A DNA stretch of 64,000 nucleotides from Citrobacter werkmanii NBRC 105721. Lineage in GTDB: Bacteria > Pseudomonadota > Gammaproteobacteria > Enterobacterales > Enterobacteriaceae. The stretch lies in assembly GCA_000759755.1 (NCBI GenBank), contig BBMW01000003.1, positions 434,001 through 498,000 of the forward strand, in the 5' to 3' direction. A model generated the notes under the pieces. It saw nothing but the letters and a program-made list of their open reading frames with translations. It searched no databases and was not told where the DNA came from. Positions within the stretch are counted from its first letter, which is position 1. Each line of letters begins with the position of its first letter. Position numbers and translations under genes: made by a program. Of the stretch, positions 1 to 10,547 are shown piece by piece.

Positions 1-108
1 TGGGCGGTTTATGTCTCCCGACTGGCGACGTCGGCAAAAATCCGTATTACCGTTGAGTATTTACGTCGCTATTTTGCCGAAAACTACCCGAAGTTTACTT
101 TGGAATAA
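1..108 (+). CDS. LysR-type regulator, C-terminal 35 residues (cut by window edge)
   Basis: The window opens in frame with 35 codons ending in TAA. The peptide contains WAVYVSRLATSAKIRI followed by a helix rich in Tyr, Arg and Phe. This matches the usual end of LysR-type regulators, where a 'xSAKxRxxVxxL' motif closes the effector-binding domain. The DNA-binding part lies outside the window, so neither subfamily nor target can be named. It converges on minE and shares a bidirectional terminator with it. Confidence 0.65.
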   Translation, partial: WAVYVSRLATSAKIRITVEYLRRYFAENYPKFTLE

Positions 109-139
109 ATGTGTTGCAGGTTGGCAAAGGACTGAAATT

Positions 140-168
140 AAAAAAGGCAGAATACTCTGCCTTTTTTG
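140..168. terminator. Bidirectional terminator between LysR gene and minE
   Basis: A hairpin with GGCAG and CTGCC arms and a six-base loop, flanked by an A-run on the left and a T-run on the right. The A/T runs pair to extend the stem, so it can act as an intrinsic terminator on both strands. It sits between two convergent genes. Confidence 0.8.
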
Positions 169-194
169 CAATCATGACGCAGTTACACAAAAGG

Positions 195-461
195 TTATTT
201 AGACTCTTCTGCTTCCGGTAATGTCACGTTGAGTTCAAGGATCGAAATATCGCCGTCTTTTTGTTCAAGCTGTACGGTGACCATTTCTGGATCGATTTGT
301 ACATACTTGCAGATAACGTCGAGAATATCCTTCCTCAGCTGCGGTAAATAATGTGGCTCGGCGTCACTACGACGGCGTTCCGCAACAATAATCTGCAGTC
401 GCTCTTTAGCGATGTTTGCTGTGCTCTTTTTCCGCGAGAGAAAAAAATCCAGTAATGCCAT
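195..461 (-). CDS. minE: MinE, cell division topological specificity factor
   Basis: 88 residues, the standard MinE length. The N-terminal 30 or so residues ([20 protein letters not shown]) contain the membrane-targeting and MinD-binding segment; the rest is the dimerising topological specificity domain. MinE stimulates the MinD ATPase at the membrane and drives the pole-to-pole oscillation that keeps the MinC inhibitor away from mid-cell. It is the last gene of minC-minD-minE, with only 3 bases between the minD stop and its start, so translation is probably coupled. Confidence 0.98.
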   Translation of the reverse strand: MALLDFFLSRKKSTANIAKERLQIIVAERRRSDAEPHYLPQLRKDILDVICKYVQIDPEMVTVQLEQKDGDISILELNVTLPEAEESK

Positions 462-464
462 AAC

Positions 465-1277
465 TTATCCTCCGAACAGGCGTTTGAGGAAACCTTTCTT
501 CTCTTCTTCAATGAAGCGGAAAGGACGTTCTTCTCCCAACAGACGGTCTACGGTATCAGCATAGGCTTTACCGGCATCAGCATTGATGTCGAGAATAACC
601 GGCTCACCCTGGTTAGACGCGCGCAGGACTGACTGATCTTCAGGAATCACGCCAACCAACTTGATTCGCAGAATTTCCAGTACGTCTTCCATGCTCAGCA
701 TGTCACCTTTATTTACGCGGCCAGGGTTGTAGCGCGTAAGCAACAGATGTTCTTTAATCGGCTCTTCACTGTTTTCTGCGCGACGGGATTTCGACGCCAG
801 AATACCCAGAATACGGTCAGAGTCACGTACAGAAGAGACTTCCGGGTTAGTGGTGATAATGGCTTCATCGGCAAAATACAGGGCCATCAGCGCGCCGGTT
901 TCAATACCCGCCGGGGAATCGCAGACGATGAAGTCAAAGTCCATTGCTTTCAGATCGTCAAGAACTTTTGCGACGCCTTCACGCGTCAGCGCGTCTTTAT
1001 CGCGAGTCTGTGAGGCCGGAAGAATAAAGAGATTCTCGGTACGCTTATCTTTGATTAACGCCTGATTTAACGACGCATCGCCCTGAATAACGTTGACGAA
1101 GTCGTAAACGACGCGGCGTTCACAACCCATAATCAGATCAAGGTTACGCAGGCCGATATCAAAATCAATAACGACAGTTTTCTTTCCCTTCTGGGCCAAA
1201 CCTGTAGCGATGGCCGCGCTGGAGGTGGTTTTGCCAACGCCCCCTTTACCCGAAGTAACAACAATAATGCGTGCCAT
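465..1277 (-). CDS. minD: MinD, septum-site membrane ATPase
   Basis: 270 residues, as in E. coli. The deviant Walker A motif GKGGVGKTT is at residues 10-18, and a C-terminal amphipathic helix (EEEKKGFLKRLFGG) binds membrane when ATP is bound. MinD recruits MinC to the membrane and is released by MinE, giving the oscillating division inhibitor. It is the middle gene of the min operon, 23 bases after minC and 3 bases before minE. Nothing unusual is seen. Confidence 0.98.
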   Translation of the reverse strand: MARIIVVTSGKGGVGKTTSSAAIATGLAQKGKKTVVIDFDIGLRNLDLIMGCERRVVYDFVNVIQGDASLNQALIKDKRTENLFILPASQTRDKDALTREGVAKVLDDLKAMDFDFIVCDSPAGIETGALMALYFADEAIITTNPEVSSVRDSDRILGILASKSRRAENSEEPIKEHLLLTRYNPGRVNKGDMLSMEDVLEILRIKLVGVIPEDQSVLRASNQGEPVILDINADAGKAYADTVDRLLGEERPFRFIEEEKKGFLKRLFGG

Positions 1278-1300
1278 AGAAATTCCTTGTTAAAAAGGGA

Positions 1301-2008
1301 TCAATTCAACGGTTGAACTGTCAAAGCGTTCTCTGCTAATTGCAGACGAGCCGCTTTGCCATAAAATTCTGCTGGGATTTTATCACTCAGCCAATAAACA
1401 CCTGCGATAGACACCAGTTCTGCCGTCAGATGGGTACAAAAAATTTGCGCTTCCCGGTCACCGCTTGCGCCTGCCAGCGCACGGCCCCTCATCATCCCAT
1501 AAACATGAATATTGCCATCAGCGATAAGCTCTGCGCCCGCACTGACGTGGCTTGTAACAATCAGATCACATTGTGGAGCATAAATGCGCTGACCGGAACG
1601 AACCGGTACATTTATTAATCGTGTTTTTGTGACGGGAGTAACGTTTTGCGGCGGCGGGACGGGAACGGGAGCCTCAACAGGCGCGGGACGAAGAGCTTTT
1701 TCTTTACCTTCAGTCAGTAAAGGAAGTCCCATTTCGTCAATTTCAGCCTTTAATCGGGCGTCTTTGCATCCGCTAACGCCGATAATGCGCAAGCCGGTAG
1801 ACGCGACAACTTCCTGCAGCGCCGACCAGTTTACCGGGCTTTCGAGACCACTCACGTTAATCACCACGGGAGCATGTTTTAAAAATGCAGGTGCCTGCGC
1901 GATTTTGTCTTCCAACGCCTGACGAATAACCTCGGGTTCTGCTTCATGTAAATGAACCACTGATAAGGTGAAGCTACTGCCTTTAAGCTCGATTGGCGTG
2001 TTTGACAT
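1301..2008 (-). CDS. minC: MinC, septum-site determining inhibitor of FtsZ
   Basis: 235 residues from the start [10 protein letters not shown], which follows a TAAGG ribosome-binding site and matches the E. coli start. A start ten codons upstream is open but lacks family support. The N-terminal FtsZ-antagonist domain covers about residues 1-105. A Pro-rich linker with PVPVPPP follows, then the C-terminal beta-helix dimerisation and MinD-binding domain (with [16 protein letters not shown]). It is the first gene of the min operon and diverges from ycgL; the 126-bp gap should hold both promoters. Confidence 0.97.
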   Translation of the reverse strand: MSNTPIELKGSSFTLSVVHLHEAEPEVIRQALEDKIAQAPAFLKHAPVVINVSGLESPVNWSALQEVVASTGLRIIGVSGCKDARLKAEIDEMGLPLLTEGKEKALRPAPVEAPVPVPPPQNVTPVTKTRLINVPVRSGQRIYAPQCDLIVTSHVSAGAELIADGNIHVYGMMRGRALAGASGDREAQIFCTHLTAELVSIAGVYWLSDKIPAEFYGKAARLQLAENALTVQPLN

Positions 2009-2134
2009 CCTGGCCTTACTCAATTTGCTATTAATCATCCCCAGCGCGGGGTGATATTCCGAAGACTATAAGGCATGTTATAGTCAGTATTATATTGAGG
2101 CAAGCCACCATTCCGTGAATTCAGAGTAAAAGAT

Positions 2135-2428
2135 ATGTTTTGTGTGATCTACCGAAGCAGCAAACGTGACCAGACTTATTTATATGTCGAAAAAAAAGAC
2201 GATTTCTCGCGAGTTCCTGAAGAACTGATGAAAGGATTTGGGCAGCCAACGCTGGCGATGATGCTGCCACTTGATGGTCGAAAAAAACTGGTTAATGCCG
2301 ATCTTGAAAAAGTAAAACAGGCGCTAACCGAGCAGGGCTATTATTTACAAATACCGCCACCGCCAGAAGATTTACTCAAACAGCATCTGGCTGCGGCCAA
2401 ACAAAATACATCAGACGCTAAACGTTAA
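2135..2428 (+). CDS. ycgL: YcgL family protein of unknown function
   Basis: 97 residues starting [20 protein letters not shown], matching the YcgL family (DUF709). The fold is small and alpha/beta, and no enzymatic residues are obvious. The C-terminal region has a [10 protein letters not shown] segment, conserved in the family as I recall it. It is transcribed away from minC and is followed by ycgM in the same direction 69 bases later. Function is unknown; its place beside the min operon is conserved in E. coli but proves no role in division. Confidence 0.93.
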   Translation: MFCVIYRSSKRDQTYLYVEKKDDFSRVPEELMKGFGQPTLAMMLPLDGRKKLVNADLEKVKQALTEQGYYLQIPPPPEDLLKQHLAAAKQNTSDAKR

Positions 2429-2497
2429 ACTGCATCCGGCAGCAGCACGTTCCATCGATGCAGTACCTGAAATCTATGACTACGTTAGGGGAAAGTA

Positions 2498-3157
2498 ATG
2501 TATCAACATCACAACTGGCATGGTGCTCTGCTGGATTATCCGGTGAGTAAGGTGGTTTGTGTAGGCAGTAACTATGCCAACCATATAAAAGAGATGGGGG
2601 GAACCACCCCGGAAGAGCCGGTACTGTTTATCAAACCGGAAACTGCGCTGTGTGATTTGCGTCAACCGCTGGTGATCCCATCCGATATGGGGGCGGTTCA
2701 CCATGAGGTTGAGCTGGCCGTACTGATTGGCGCGACCTTGCGTCAGGCGACCGAAGAACATGTGCGTAAAGCCATTGCTGGCTATGGTGTAGCGCTGGAT
2801 CTGACTCTGCGCGATATTCAGGGGAAAATGAAGAAAGCCGGGCAGCCGTGGGAAAAAGCCAAGGGCTTTGATAACTCTTGTCCGCTGTCAGGATTTATCC
2901 CTGTGGCGGAATTTGATGGTGATCCGCAGGATACGATGCTCGGCCTGACGGTAAACGGCGAAACGCGCCAGCACGGCTCGACGGCAGATATGATCCATCC
3001 CATTGTTCCTTTGATTGCCTATATGAGCCGTTTCTTTACGCTCAAAGCGGGCGATGTTGTGCTGACGGGGACGCCAGCAGGTGTTGGGCCGTTAAGCAGT
3101 GGTGATGAACTGGCTATCAGTTTCCACGGACAAACTCTGACCACCCGCGTGCTGTAA
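2498..3157 (+). CDS. ycgM: FAH-family hydrolase/isomerase YcgM (FAHD1-like)
   Basis: 219 residues, full length. It belongs to the fumarylacetoacetate hydrolase fold: [11 protein letters not shown] carries the metal-binding acidic residues and [13 protein letters not shown] is the C-terminal family signature. FAHD1 relatives act on oxaloacetate (tautomerisation or decarboxylation) or acylpyruvates; which substrate applies here cannot be read from sequence. The predicted enzyme is cytosolic and Mg/Mn-dependent. The start ATG follows GGGGAAAG. It lies between ycgL and ycgN in the same direction. Confidence 0.93.
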   Translation: MYQHHNWHGALLDYPVSKVVCVGSNYANHIKEMGGTTPEEPVLFIKPETALCDLRQPLVIPSDMGAVHHEVELAVLIGATLRQATEEHVRKAIAGYGVALDLTLRDIQGKMKKAGQPWEKAKGFDNSCPLSGFIPVAEFDGDPQDTMLGLTVNGETRQHGSTADMIHPIVPLIAYMSRFFTLKAGDVVLTGTPAGVGPLSSGDELAISFHGQTLTTRVL

Positions 3158-3164
3158 TCTCTGC

Positions 3165-3186
3165 TTGCCGCCTTTTTGGGCGGCAA
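3165..3186 (+). terminator. Hairpin after ycgM, possible weak terminator
   Basis: TTGCCGCC and GGCGGCAA arms around a T-rich loop, just after the ycgM stop. It is not followed by a T-run on the plus strand, so intrinsic termination is uncertain. It may instead stabilise the 3' end. Confidence 0.4.
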
Positions 3187-3249
3187 AACTTGCATCAGCG
3201 TGCCAGACTGGTTATAAGGTGCAGCTTTATTACGATAGCGGATACCCTG

Positions 3250-3696
3250 ATGAGCGACATACCTTTCTGGCAAAGTAAAACCCTTGATGAAATGACCGAT
3301 GCCGAGTGGGAGTCATTATGTGATGGGTGTGGTCAATGCTGCCTGCATAAGCTGATGGATGAAGACACCGACGAAATCTATTTTACCAACGTCGCCTGTA
3401 AGCAGCTCAATATTAAAACCTGTCAGTGCCGTAACTACGAACGTCGGTTCGAATACGAGCCGGACTGCATCAAGCTCACGCGTGATAATCTGCCTACCTT
3501 TGAATGGTTGCCGATGACCTGCGCCTATCGTCTGCTGGCGGAAGGAAAAGGGTTGCCAGAATGGCATCCGTTGCTGACCGGGTCGAAAGCGGCAATGCAT
3601 GGCGAACGTATTTCGGTACGTCATATAGCGGTGAAAGAATCAGAAGTGCGTGACTGGCAGGATCATATTTTGAACAAACCTTCATGGGCGGACTGA
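3250..3696 (+). CDS. ycgN: YcgN family cysteine-rich protein
   Basis: 148 residues from the ATG giving [15 protein letters not shown]. The open frame extends 20 codons upstream, but homologues begin near this Met. The protein has a cysteine cluster [11 protein letters not shown] near residues 28-37 and another set (CxCRNYERR, then PDC), typical of the UPF0260/YkgJ-like zinc or iron-sulfur binding proteins. Function is unknown. It follows ycgM in the same direction and converges on the NsrR-type cupin gene. Confidence 0.93.
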   Translation: MSDIPFWQSKTLDEMTDAEWESLCDGCGQCCLHKLMDEDTDEIYFTNVACKQLNIKTCQCRNYERRFEYEPDCIKLTRDNLPTFEWLPMTCAYRLLAEGKGLPEWHPLLTGSKAAMHGERISVRHIAVKESEVRDWQDHILNKPSWAD

Positions 3697-3725
3697 GCCG
3701 CCCATCGATTAGCAGGTGTTAAGGG

Positions 3726-4067
3726 TTAAGCCTTTTTCGCCTGATACATCTCATCTCCATGGTTGTCGTCTTCAACCCAAAAATTGATGTTGAACTGCGC
3801 ATCGTCGCTTAATTCAACGCGATGCCAGTACTGCGGTGGGCTGGTCGCGAACTGACCGGCATTAATCACTACCTTCACTTCGGGCTCTTTTGCGTCTTCA
3901 TTGGCAAAGCCATAATACGTTACCGTTCCTTCCATCACGCAGAGCTGACCAAACACGCCTGCTGCGGTGTTATGGTGAGAAAGAAGTGCTGCCGGGACGT
4001 TGTCTTTGGTGAAGAAGGGAGTAGAACGTTTCACTTTCCAGTTTGCTGGGATGCGTAAATGGGACAT
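3726..4067 (-). CDS. DUF1971 (YeaR/TehB-N-like) cupin protein, nitric-oxide stress
   Basis: 113 residues forming a single small beta-barrel. It resembles E. coli YeaR and Salmonella STM1808: 'RSTPFFTKDNVPAALLSHHNT' near residues 14-34, then 'GQFATSPPQYWHRVEL'. His32 and His82 are present. I recall these as the residues proposed to matter for NO resistance in STM1808, but that is memory, not something seen here. A good ribosome-binding site (AAGGAG) precedes ATG. The promoter region contains a textbook NsrR operator, so expression should be induced by nitric oxide. In E. coli this interval holds hlyE and umuDC instead. Confidence 0.85.
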   Translation of the reverse strand: MSHLRIPANWKVKRSTPFFTKDNVPAALLSHHNTAAGVFGQLCVMEGTVTYYGFANEDAKEPEVKVVINAGQFATSPPQYWHRVELSDDAQFNINFWVEDDNHGDEMYQAKKA

Positions 4068-4085
4068 AAGACATCTCCTTCATGT

Positions 4086-4126
4086 GGCATCTATAAGATG
4101 TATTTAATATACATCTTATAGATGCC
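4086..4126. promoter_or_regulatory. NsrR operator within a 41-bp inverted repeat
   Basis: The 23-bp core at 4095-4117 reads AAGATGTATTT, then one base, then ATATACATCTT. This is the two-11-mer NsrR motif spaced by 1 bp. The symmetry extends outward to 18-bp perfect arms (4086-4103 and 4109-4126) around a 5-bp centre. It lies 28 bp upstream of the DUF1971 gene, where an Fe-S NO-sensing repressor would block transcription. Confidence 0.88.
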
Positions 4127-4147
4127 AGCAGGCAATGGATTTAAGGC

Positions 4148-4172
4148 AAAAAAAACGCTCCCGGAGGAGCGT
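4148..4172 (-). terminator. Intrinsic terminator of dsbB
   Basis: Read on the minus strand, ACGCTCC and GGAGCGT arms around a 4-base loop are followed by a run of T. It begins 5 bases after the dsbB stop codon. Confidence 0.85.
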
Positions 4173-4177
4173 CTCTG

Positions 4178-4708
4178 TTAGCGACCGAAAAGGTCACGTT
4201 TTTTCGGTTTGAACGGTTGTGCTATGACGACCAGTATTGCCACAACAAGATATGCGGCGAAGATCCCTAGCAGCCACTGCGGCATTTCGAGGGTTAAAAA
4301 CGACCACTGACGCTCAGCGCAGTCGCCGGACGCCACAAACACCTGCGGCAGCCATTTATCCAGCGGTAACCAGCTCGGGAAGCGCGCGGCAAAATCACAG
4401 GTCATAAATGGTGACGGGTGAAGCTGAATCATGGTGTGCTCATATGCTAACTGAAGACCGCGCCAGGCACTGTAAATCCAGATAACCATCGCCACATAGC
4501 GCAGCGGTGTTTTTGGCGCGATAGCCCCCACCAGTCCCGCACCCATCACGCCAAATAATGCGCTACGTTCGTAAATACACAACACGCAAGGTTTTAGCAG
4601 CATGACGTGCTGGAACCACAGCGCGACGAGTTCCAGCGCAAAGGCGGTAAACGCCAACAATAACCATGCTCCACGACCACGGGAACACTGGTTTAAAAAT
4701 CGCAACAT
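4178..4708 (-). CDS. dsbB: DsbB, disulfide bond formation quinone reductase
   Basis: 176 residues, the E. coli length, with four transmembrane helices. The first periplasmic loop has the redox pair CVLC (Cys41, Cys44). The second loop has Cys104 (MTCDF) and Cys130 (SGDCAERQ). DsbB reoxidises periplasmic DsbA and passes electrons to ubiquinone or menaquinone, so it drives disulfide formation in exported proteins, including the fimbrial subunits and adhesin encoded in this window. It is monocistronic, with its own terminator. Confidence 0.97.
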   Translation of the reverse strand: MLRFLNQCSRGRGAWLLLAFTAFALELVALWFQHVMLLKPCVLCIYERSALFGVMGAGLVGAIAPKTPLRYVAMVIWIYSAWRGLQLAYEHTMIQLHPSPFMTCDFAARFPSWLPLDKWLPQVFVASGDCAERQWSFLTLEMPQWLLGIFAAYLVVAILVVIAQPFKPKKRDLFGR

Positions 4709-4811
4709 AATAATTTCCCTGCAACATGCGTAGAGACCGCAGTTTAAACCAATTCACTTTATGCGCCACTAGCGGGAATTGAAAATTTGCGTAATCGGAT
4801 AATTATCATGC

Positions 4812-4842
4812 AAAAAGTCAAACCGGGCAGTGATTTGCCCGG
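4812..4842 (-). terminator. Terminator of nhaB
   Basis: CCGGGCA and TGCCCGG arms around a 6-base loop. On the minus strand the hairpin is followed by a broken T-rich tract (TTTGACTTTTT). It lies just after the nhaB stop. Confidence 0.7.
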
Positions 4843-4849
4843 CTAATTG

Positions 4850-6394
4850 TTATGAAAGTGTAGCTAACCAGCCCGACTGGGTCATCCATTCTGTCATTGG
4901 TACAAGCGTGAACTCCACGCAAAGCAACCCGACGAGCGTCAGGACAAGGGTATAAGGCAGAGCCATCCATACCATGCGACCATAAGAGAGGCGAATCAAC
5001 GGTGCCAGGGCGGAAGTCAGCAGAAACAGGAACGCCGCCTGACCGTTTGGCGTGGCCACGGAAGGCAGGTTGGTCCCGGTGTTAATCGCCACCGCTAACA
5101 GTTCATACTGATTAAGGCTGATGGTCCCATGCTCCAGGGCTGCTTTGGCTTCGTTGATGTAGATAGTGCCGACAAAAACGTTATCAGAAATAGACGACAG
5201 CAGACCGTTAAACAGATAGAACAGCGTTAATTGCGCGTGCTCAGAGGCTTGTAAAACGAACTGAATAATCGGAGAAAAGAGCTGCTGATCGATGATCACC
5301 GCAACAACAGAGAAGAACACGGTCAGCAGGGCGGTGAAGGGCAGCGACTCGGTAAAGGCTTTGCCAATAGCATGTTCGTCGGTAACGCCGGTTAACGATG
5401 TTGCCAGAATAATCACTGACAGACCAATTAATCCCACTTCCGCCAGATGCAGTGCCAGGGCGACCACCAGCCAGACGCCGATAATCGCCTGGATAATCAG
5501 TTTGATCTTGTCCTGGCGGGTTCTCTGCTGACGGCTCTGATCGTCAAATTTTTGCAGGACATCGCGGACGGTCTCCGGCAGCGTTTCGCCATAGCCAAAC
5601 CAACGTAACTTCTCGACCAGCACGCAGGTTAGCAGACCGCAAATCAGTACCGGAACGGTGACTGGCGACATGCGCAGGAAGAAGTCGCCAAAGTGCCAGC
5701 CAGCTGCTTTGGCGATAATCAGGTTTTGCGGTTCGCCAACCATGGTCATTACGCCGCCTAACGCTGTACCGACGCCTGCGTGCATCATCAGACTACGCAG
5801 AAAACCACGGAACTGCTCCAGAACGACCTTATTGTGCTGATCGATATGGCTGTCATCGAGCATATTGTTATCTTCCCCTCGGGAAGAGGCCACGCGATGG
5901 TAGATGCCATAAAAACCGACCGCTACGCTTATCACCACGGCAACGACGGTCAACGCGTCAAGGAACGCGGAGAGGAAAGCGGCAGCAATACAAAAGGAGA
6001 GCGACAGCAGTGACTTGGAACGAATGCTGAGCAGAAGACGGGTGAAAATAAACAACAGCAGCTGCTTCATAAAGTAGATGCCTGCCACCATAAACATCAG
6101 CAGCAATAACACCTCAAGGTTGGCGGCAACTTCTTCGCGCACATGCGCGGCGCTGGTCATGCCAATGATGACGGCTTCAATGGCTAACAGCCCACCCGGC
6201 AGCAACGGATAACACTTGAGTGCCATCGCCAGCGTAAAAATGAACTCGGCCACCAACAGCCAGCCAGCAATAAAGGGATTGATGAAAAAGATAATCGGGT
6301 TAACGACTAAGAAGACGAGCAGTGCAAGTTTGTACCAGTCTGGCGACTGGCCTAAAAAATTGCGCCACATAGCGCGGCCCCATGATAGCTCCAT
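4850..6394 (-). CDS. nhaB: NhaB, Na+/H+ antiporter
   Basis: 514 residues, one more than E. coli NhaB, with about a dozen hydrophobic spans across the inner membrane. Conserved stretches include [21 protein letters not shown] and a C-terminal block [20 protein letters not shown], both characteristic of the NhaB family. It exchanges cytoplasmic Na+ for external H+ and contributes to sodium and pH homeostasis. It diverges from fadR across 236 bp, an arrangement also found in E. coli. Confidence 0.97.
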   Translation of the reverse strand: MELSWGRAMWRNFLGQSPDWYKLALLVFLVVNPIIFFINPFIAGWLLVAEFIFTLAMALKCYPLLPGGLLAIEAVIIGMTSAAHVREEVAANLEVLLLLMFMVAGIYFMKQLLLFIFTRLLLSIRSKSLLSLSFCIAAAFLSAFLDALTVVAVVISVAVGFYGIYHRVASSRGEDNNMLDDSHIDQHNKVVLEQFRGFLRSLMMHAGVGTALGGVMTMVGEPQNLIIAKAAGWHFGDFFLRMSPVTVPVLICGLLTCVLVEKLRWFGYGETLPETVRDVLQKFDDQSRQQRTRQDKIKLIIQAIIGVWLVVALALHLAEVGLIGLSVIILATSLTGVTDEHAIGKAFTESLPFTALLTVFFSVVAVIIDQQLFSPIIQFVLQASEHAQLTLFYLFNGLLSSISDNVFVGTIYINEAKAALEHGTISLNQYELLAVAINTGTNLPSVATPNGQAAFLFLLTSALAPLIRLSYGRMVWMALPYTLVLTLVGLLCVEFTLVPMTEWMTQSGWLATLS

Positions 6395-6630
6395 GGTGAT
6401 TTCCCTACCTTTAAAAATGAAATCATGTTGTTATGTTTGACCGCAAAGCTTAGCGGGAGGAGGGAGCACAGGCAAGCTCTTCACGTGAATGGCAAGGGTG
6501 AGTGTGCATCAGCGTTATCTGTAAAATGAAGCCTTGATCCACTTTTTCTTCATTTCGTCAGCTATCAGCTATGAAACCCGTCTGGTATGATAACTGTAAC
6601 TATGTTTTGCTGTGTAATGGAATTATTACT

Positions 6631-7350
6631 ATGGTCATTAAGGCGCAAAGCCCGGCGGGGTTCGCGGAAGAGTACATCATTGAGAGTATCTGGAATAACC
6701 GCTTCCCACCTGGCACTATTTTGCCCGCTGAACGTGAACTCTCTGAACTGATCGGAGTGACACGTACTACGTTGCGCGAAGTATTACAGCGTCTGGCGCG
6801 GGACGGCTGGTTGACCATTCAACACGGCAAACCGACGAAGGTGAATAACTTCTGGGAAACCTCTGGGCTGAATATCCTTGAAACGCTGGCGCGTCTCGAT
6901 CACGAGAGCGTACCGCAGTTGATCGATAATCTGCTGTCTGTGCGCACCAACATTTCAACCATCTTTATCCGCACCGCGTTTCGCCAGCATCCTGATAAAG
7001 CGCAAGAGGTGTTGGCGACAGCTAATCAGGTAGCTGACCATGCTGATGCGTTCGCCGATCTGGACTATAACATTTTCCGCGGTCTGGCATTTGCGTCCGG
7101 TAATCCGATTTACGGTCTGATCCTCAACGGAATGAAAGGGTTATATACCCGCATTGGTCGTCATTATTTTGCCAATCCAGAAGCGCGTGGTCTGGCGCTG
7201 AGCTTCTATCGTAAGCTGTCAGAACTGTGCGAGCAGGGTGCTCATGAGCAGGTTTATGAAACGGTGCGCCGCTACGGTCACGATAGCGGCGAGATTTGGC
7301 ATCGCATGCAGAAGAACCTGCCGGGCGATTTAGCTATTCAGGGACGCTAA
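6631..7350 (+). CDS. fadR: FadR, fatty acid metabolism regulator (GntR family)
   Basis: 239 residues from [10 protein letters not shown], the E. coli start; an in-frame ATG 60 bases upstream is not supported by the family. The N-terminal winged helix contains [20 protein letters not shown] (about residues 34-53). The C-terminal helical domain binds long-chain acyl-CoA. FadR represses fad beta-oxidation genes and activates fabA/fabB; acyl-CoA releases it from DNA. The gene stands alone, divergent from nhaB, and ends at a shared bidirectional terminator. Confidence 0.97.
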   Translation: MVIKAQSPAGFAEEYIIESIWNNRFPPGTILPAERELSELIGVTRTTLREVLQRLARDGWLTIQHGKPTKVNNFWETSGLNILETLARLDHESVPQLIDNLLSVRTNISTIFIRTAFRQHPDKAQEVLATANQVADHADAFADLDYNIFRGLAFASGNPIYGLILNGMKGLYTRIGRHYFANPEARGLALSFYRKLSELCEQGAHEQVYETVRRYGHDSGEIWHRMQKNLPGDLAIQGR

Positions 7351-7352
7351 TT

Positions 7353-7383
7353 AAAAACCCCTCATTCGAGGGGTTTTGTTTTT
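7353..7383. terminator. Bidirectional terminator fadR / ycgB
   Basis: ACCCCTC and GAGGGGT arms with a 4-base loop, flanked by A-run and T-run. It sits directly between the convergent ends of fadR and ycgB and overlaps the last bases of ycgB. Confidence 0.9.
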
Positions 7384-8914
7384 ACAGACCGTTCATCCTC
7401 GGCGGGCAACGCTCCAGCAGCTCCACGCTGCCATCTTCATTCTGCTGCTCCAGCATCACGTCAAAACCCCATAACCGGTGCACATGTTTCAGCACCTCTT
7501 TGCGGCCTTTATCCAGCGGGGCGCGGTTATGCGGAATATAACGCAAGGTGAGTGACCGGTCGCCACGCAGATCAACATTCCAGATTTGAATATTCGGCTC
7601 CAGATTGCTGAGGTTATATTGCGACGACAGTCGGCTACGAATTTCACGATATCCTTCCTCATTATGGATAGCGGAAATCTCCAGGTAATTGTGGCGATCG
7701 TCATCCAGCACGGTGAACAGGCGGAAATCGCGCATCACTTTTGGTGACAGGAACTGACTGATAAAGCTCTCATCTTTAAAATCGCGCATCGCGAAATGCA
7801 GGGTTTCCAGCCAGTCGGAACCGGCAATATCCGGGAACCAGTATCTGTCTTCCTCGGTGGGGGACTGACAGATACGCTTGATATCCTGGAACATCGCAAA
7901 GCCCAGCGCGTAAGGGTTTATCCCGCTATACCACGGGCTATTGTATGGCGGCTGGAATACCACGTTGGTGTGGCTATGCAGAAACTCCAGCATAAAACGT
8001 TCGGTAACTTTACCTTCATCATAAAGGTGGTTCAGGATGGTGTAATGCCAGAAGGTGGCCCAGCCTTCGTTCATCACCTGCGTTTGTTTCTGCGGATAAA
8101 AATACTGACTGACCTTGCGCACGATGCGTAACACCTCACGCTGCCAGGATTCCAGCAGCGGCGCGTTTTTCTCCATAAAATACAGCAGGTTTTCTTGCGG
8201 CTCGGAAGGATATCGCCGAGCTTCGGAAATGGTTTTCTCTTCCTCTTTCTTCGGAAGCGTGCGCCACAGCATATTCACCTGGCTTTGCAGATACTCTTCA
8301 CGGCTTTTCTGCCGGGCTTTCTCTTCCTGTAGCGAGATTTTTTGTGGTCGTTTGTAACGGTCCACACCGTAGTTCATCAGCGCATGACAGGAGTCGAGGA
8401 GCTTTTCGACTTCATCTACACCGTAACGCTCTTCACACTGGGTAATGTAGTTTCGTGCGAAGATCAGATAGTCGACAATGGAACTGGCATCCGTCCAGCT
8501 ACGGAACAGGTAGTTATTTTTGAAGAAAGAGTTATGTCCGTAGCAGGCATGCGCCATCACCAGCGCCTGCATGGTGATAGTGTTCTCTTCCATCAGATAC
8601 GCGATACATGGATTGGAGTTAATGACGATTTCATAGGCCAGTCCCTGCTGACCATGCTTATACAAGCGCTCGGTTTCAATAAACTTCTTACCAAACGACC
8701 AGTGCGGATAGTTGATTGGCATCCCGACGCTGGAGTAGGCATCCATCATCTGTTCGGAGGTGATCACCTCGATTTGGTGCGGGTAGGTATCCAGTCTGTA
8801 GAGTTTCGCCACGCGGTCTATTTCCGCCAGATAGACATCCAGCAGATCAAACGTCCAGTCGGGTCCATCGCTTAACCGTGTGCTGTCCTTGTTCATGGAA
8901 TCAATCGTAGCCAT
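7382..8914 (-). CDS. ycgB: YcgB, SpoVR family protein
   Basis: 510 residues, matching E. coli YcgB. The long N-terminal SpoVR domain includes ACYGHNSFFKNNYLF, and MNEGWATFWHYTILNHLYDEG has a metalloprotease-like Glu/His arrangement. Biochemical function is not established. In E. coli it is linked to the stationary-phase YeaG kinase/YeaH pair, which are not in this window. It is preceded by the 322-bp dadA/ycgB divergent region and ends on the fadR-shared terminator. Confidence 0.95.
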   Translation of the reverse strand: MATIDSMNKDSTRLSDGPDWTFDLLDVYLAEIDRVAKLYRLDTYPHQIEVITSEQMMDAYSSVGMPINYPHWSFGKKFIETERLYKHGQQGLAYEIVINSNPCIAYLMEENTITMQALVMAHACYGHNSFFKNNYLFRSWTDASSIVDYLIFARNYITQCEERYGVDEVEKLLDSCHALMNYGVDRYKRPQKISLQEEKARQKSREEYLQSQVNMLWRTLPKKEEEKTISEARRYPSEPQENLLYFMEKNAPLLESWQREVLRIVRKVSQYFYPQKQTQVMNEGWATFWHYTILNHLYDEGKVTERFMLEFLHSHTNVVFQPPYNSPWYSGINPYALGFAMFQDIKRICQSPTEEDRYWFPDIAGSDWLETLHFAMRDFKDESFISQFLSPKVMRDFRLFTVLDDDRHNYLEISAIHNEEGYREIRSRLSSQYNLSNLEPNIQIWNVDLRGDRSLTLRYIPHNRAPLDKGRKEVLKHVHRLWGFDVMLEQQNEDGSVELLERCPPRMNGL

Positions 8915-10535
<1,621 letters not shown>

Positions 10536-10547
10536 TAAGGACGAGAG

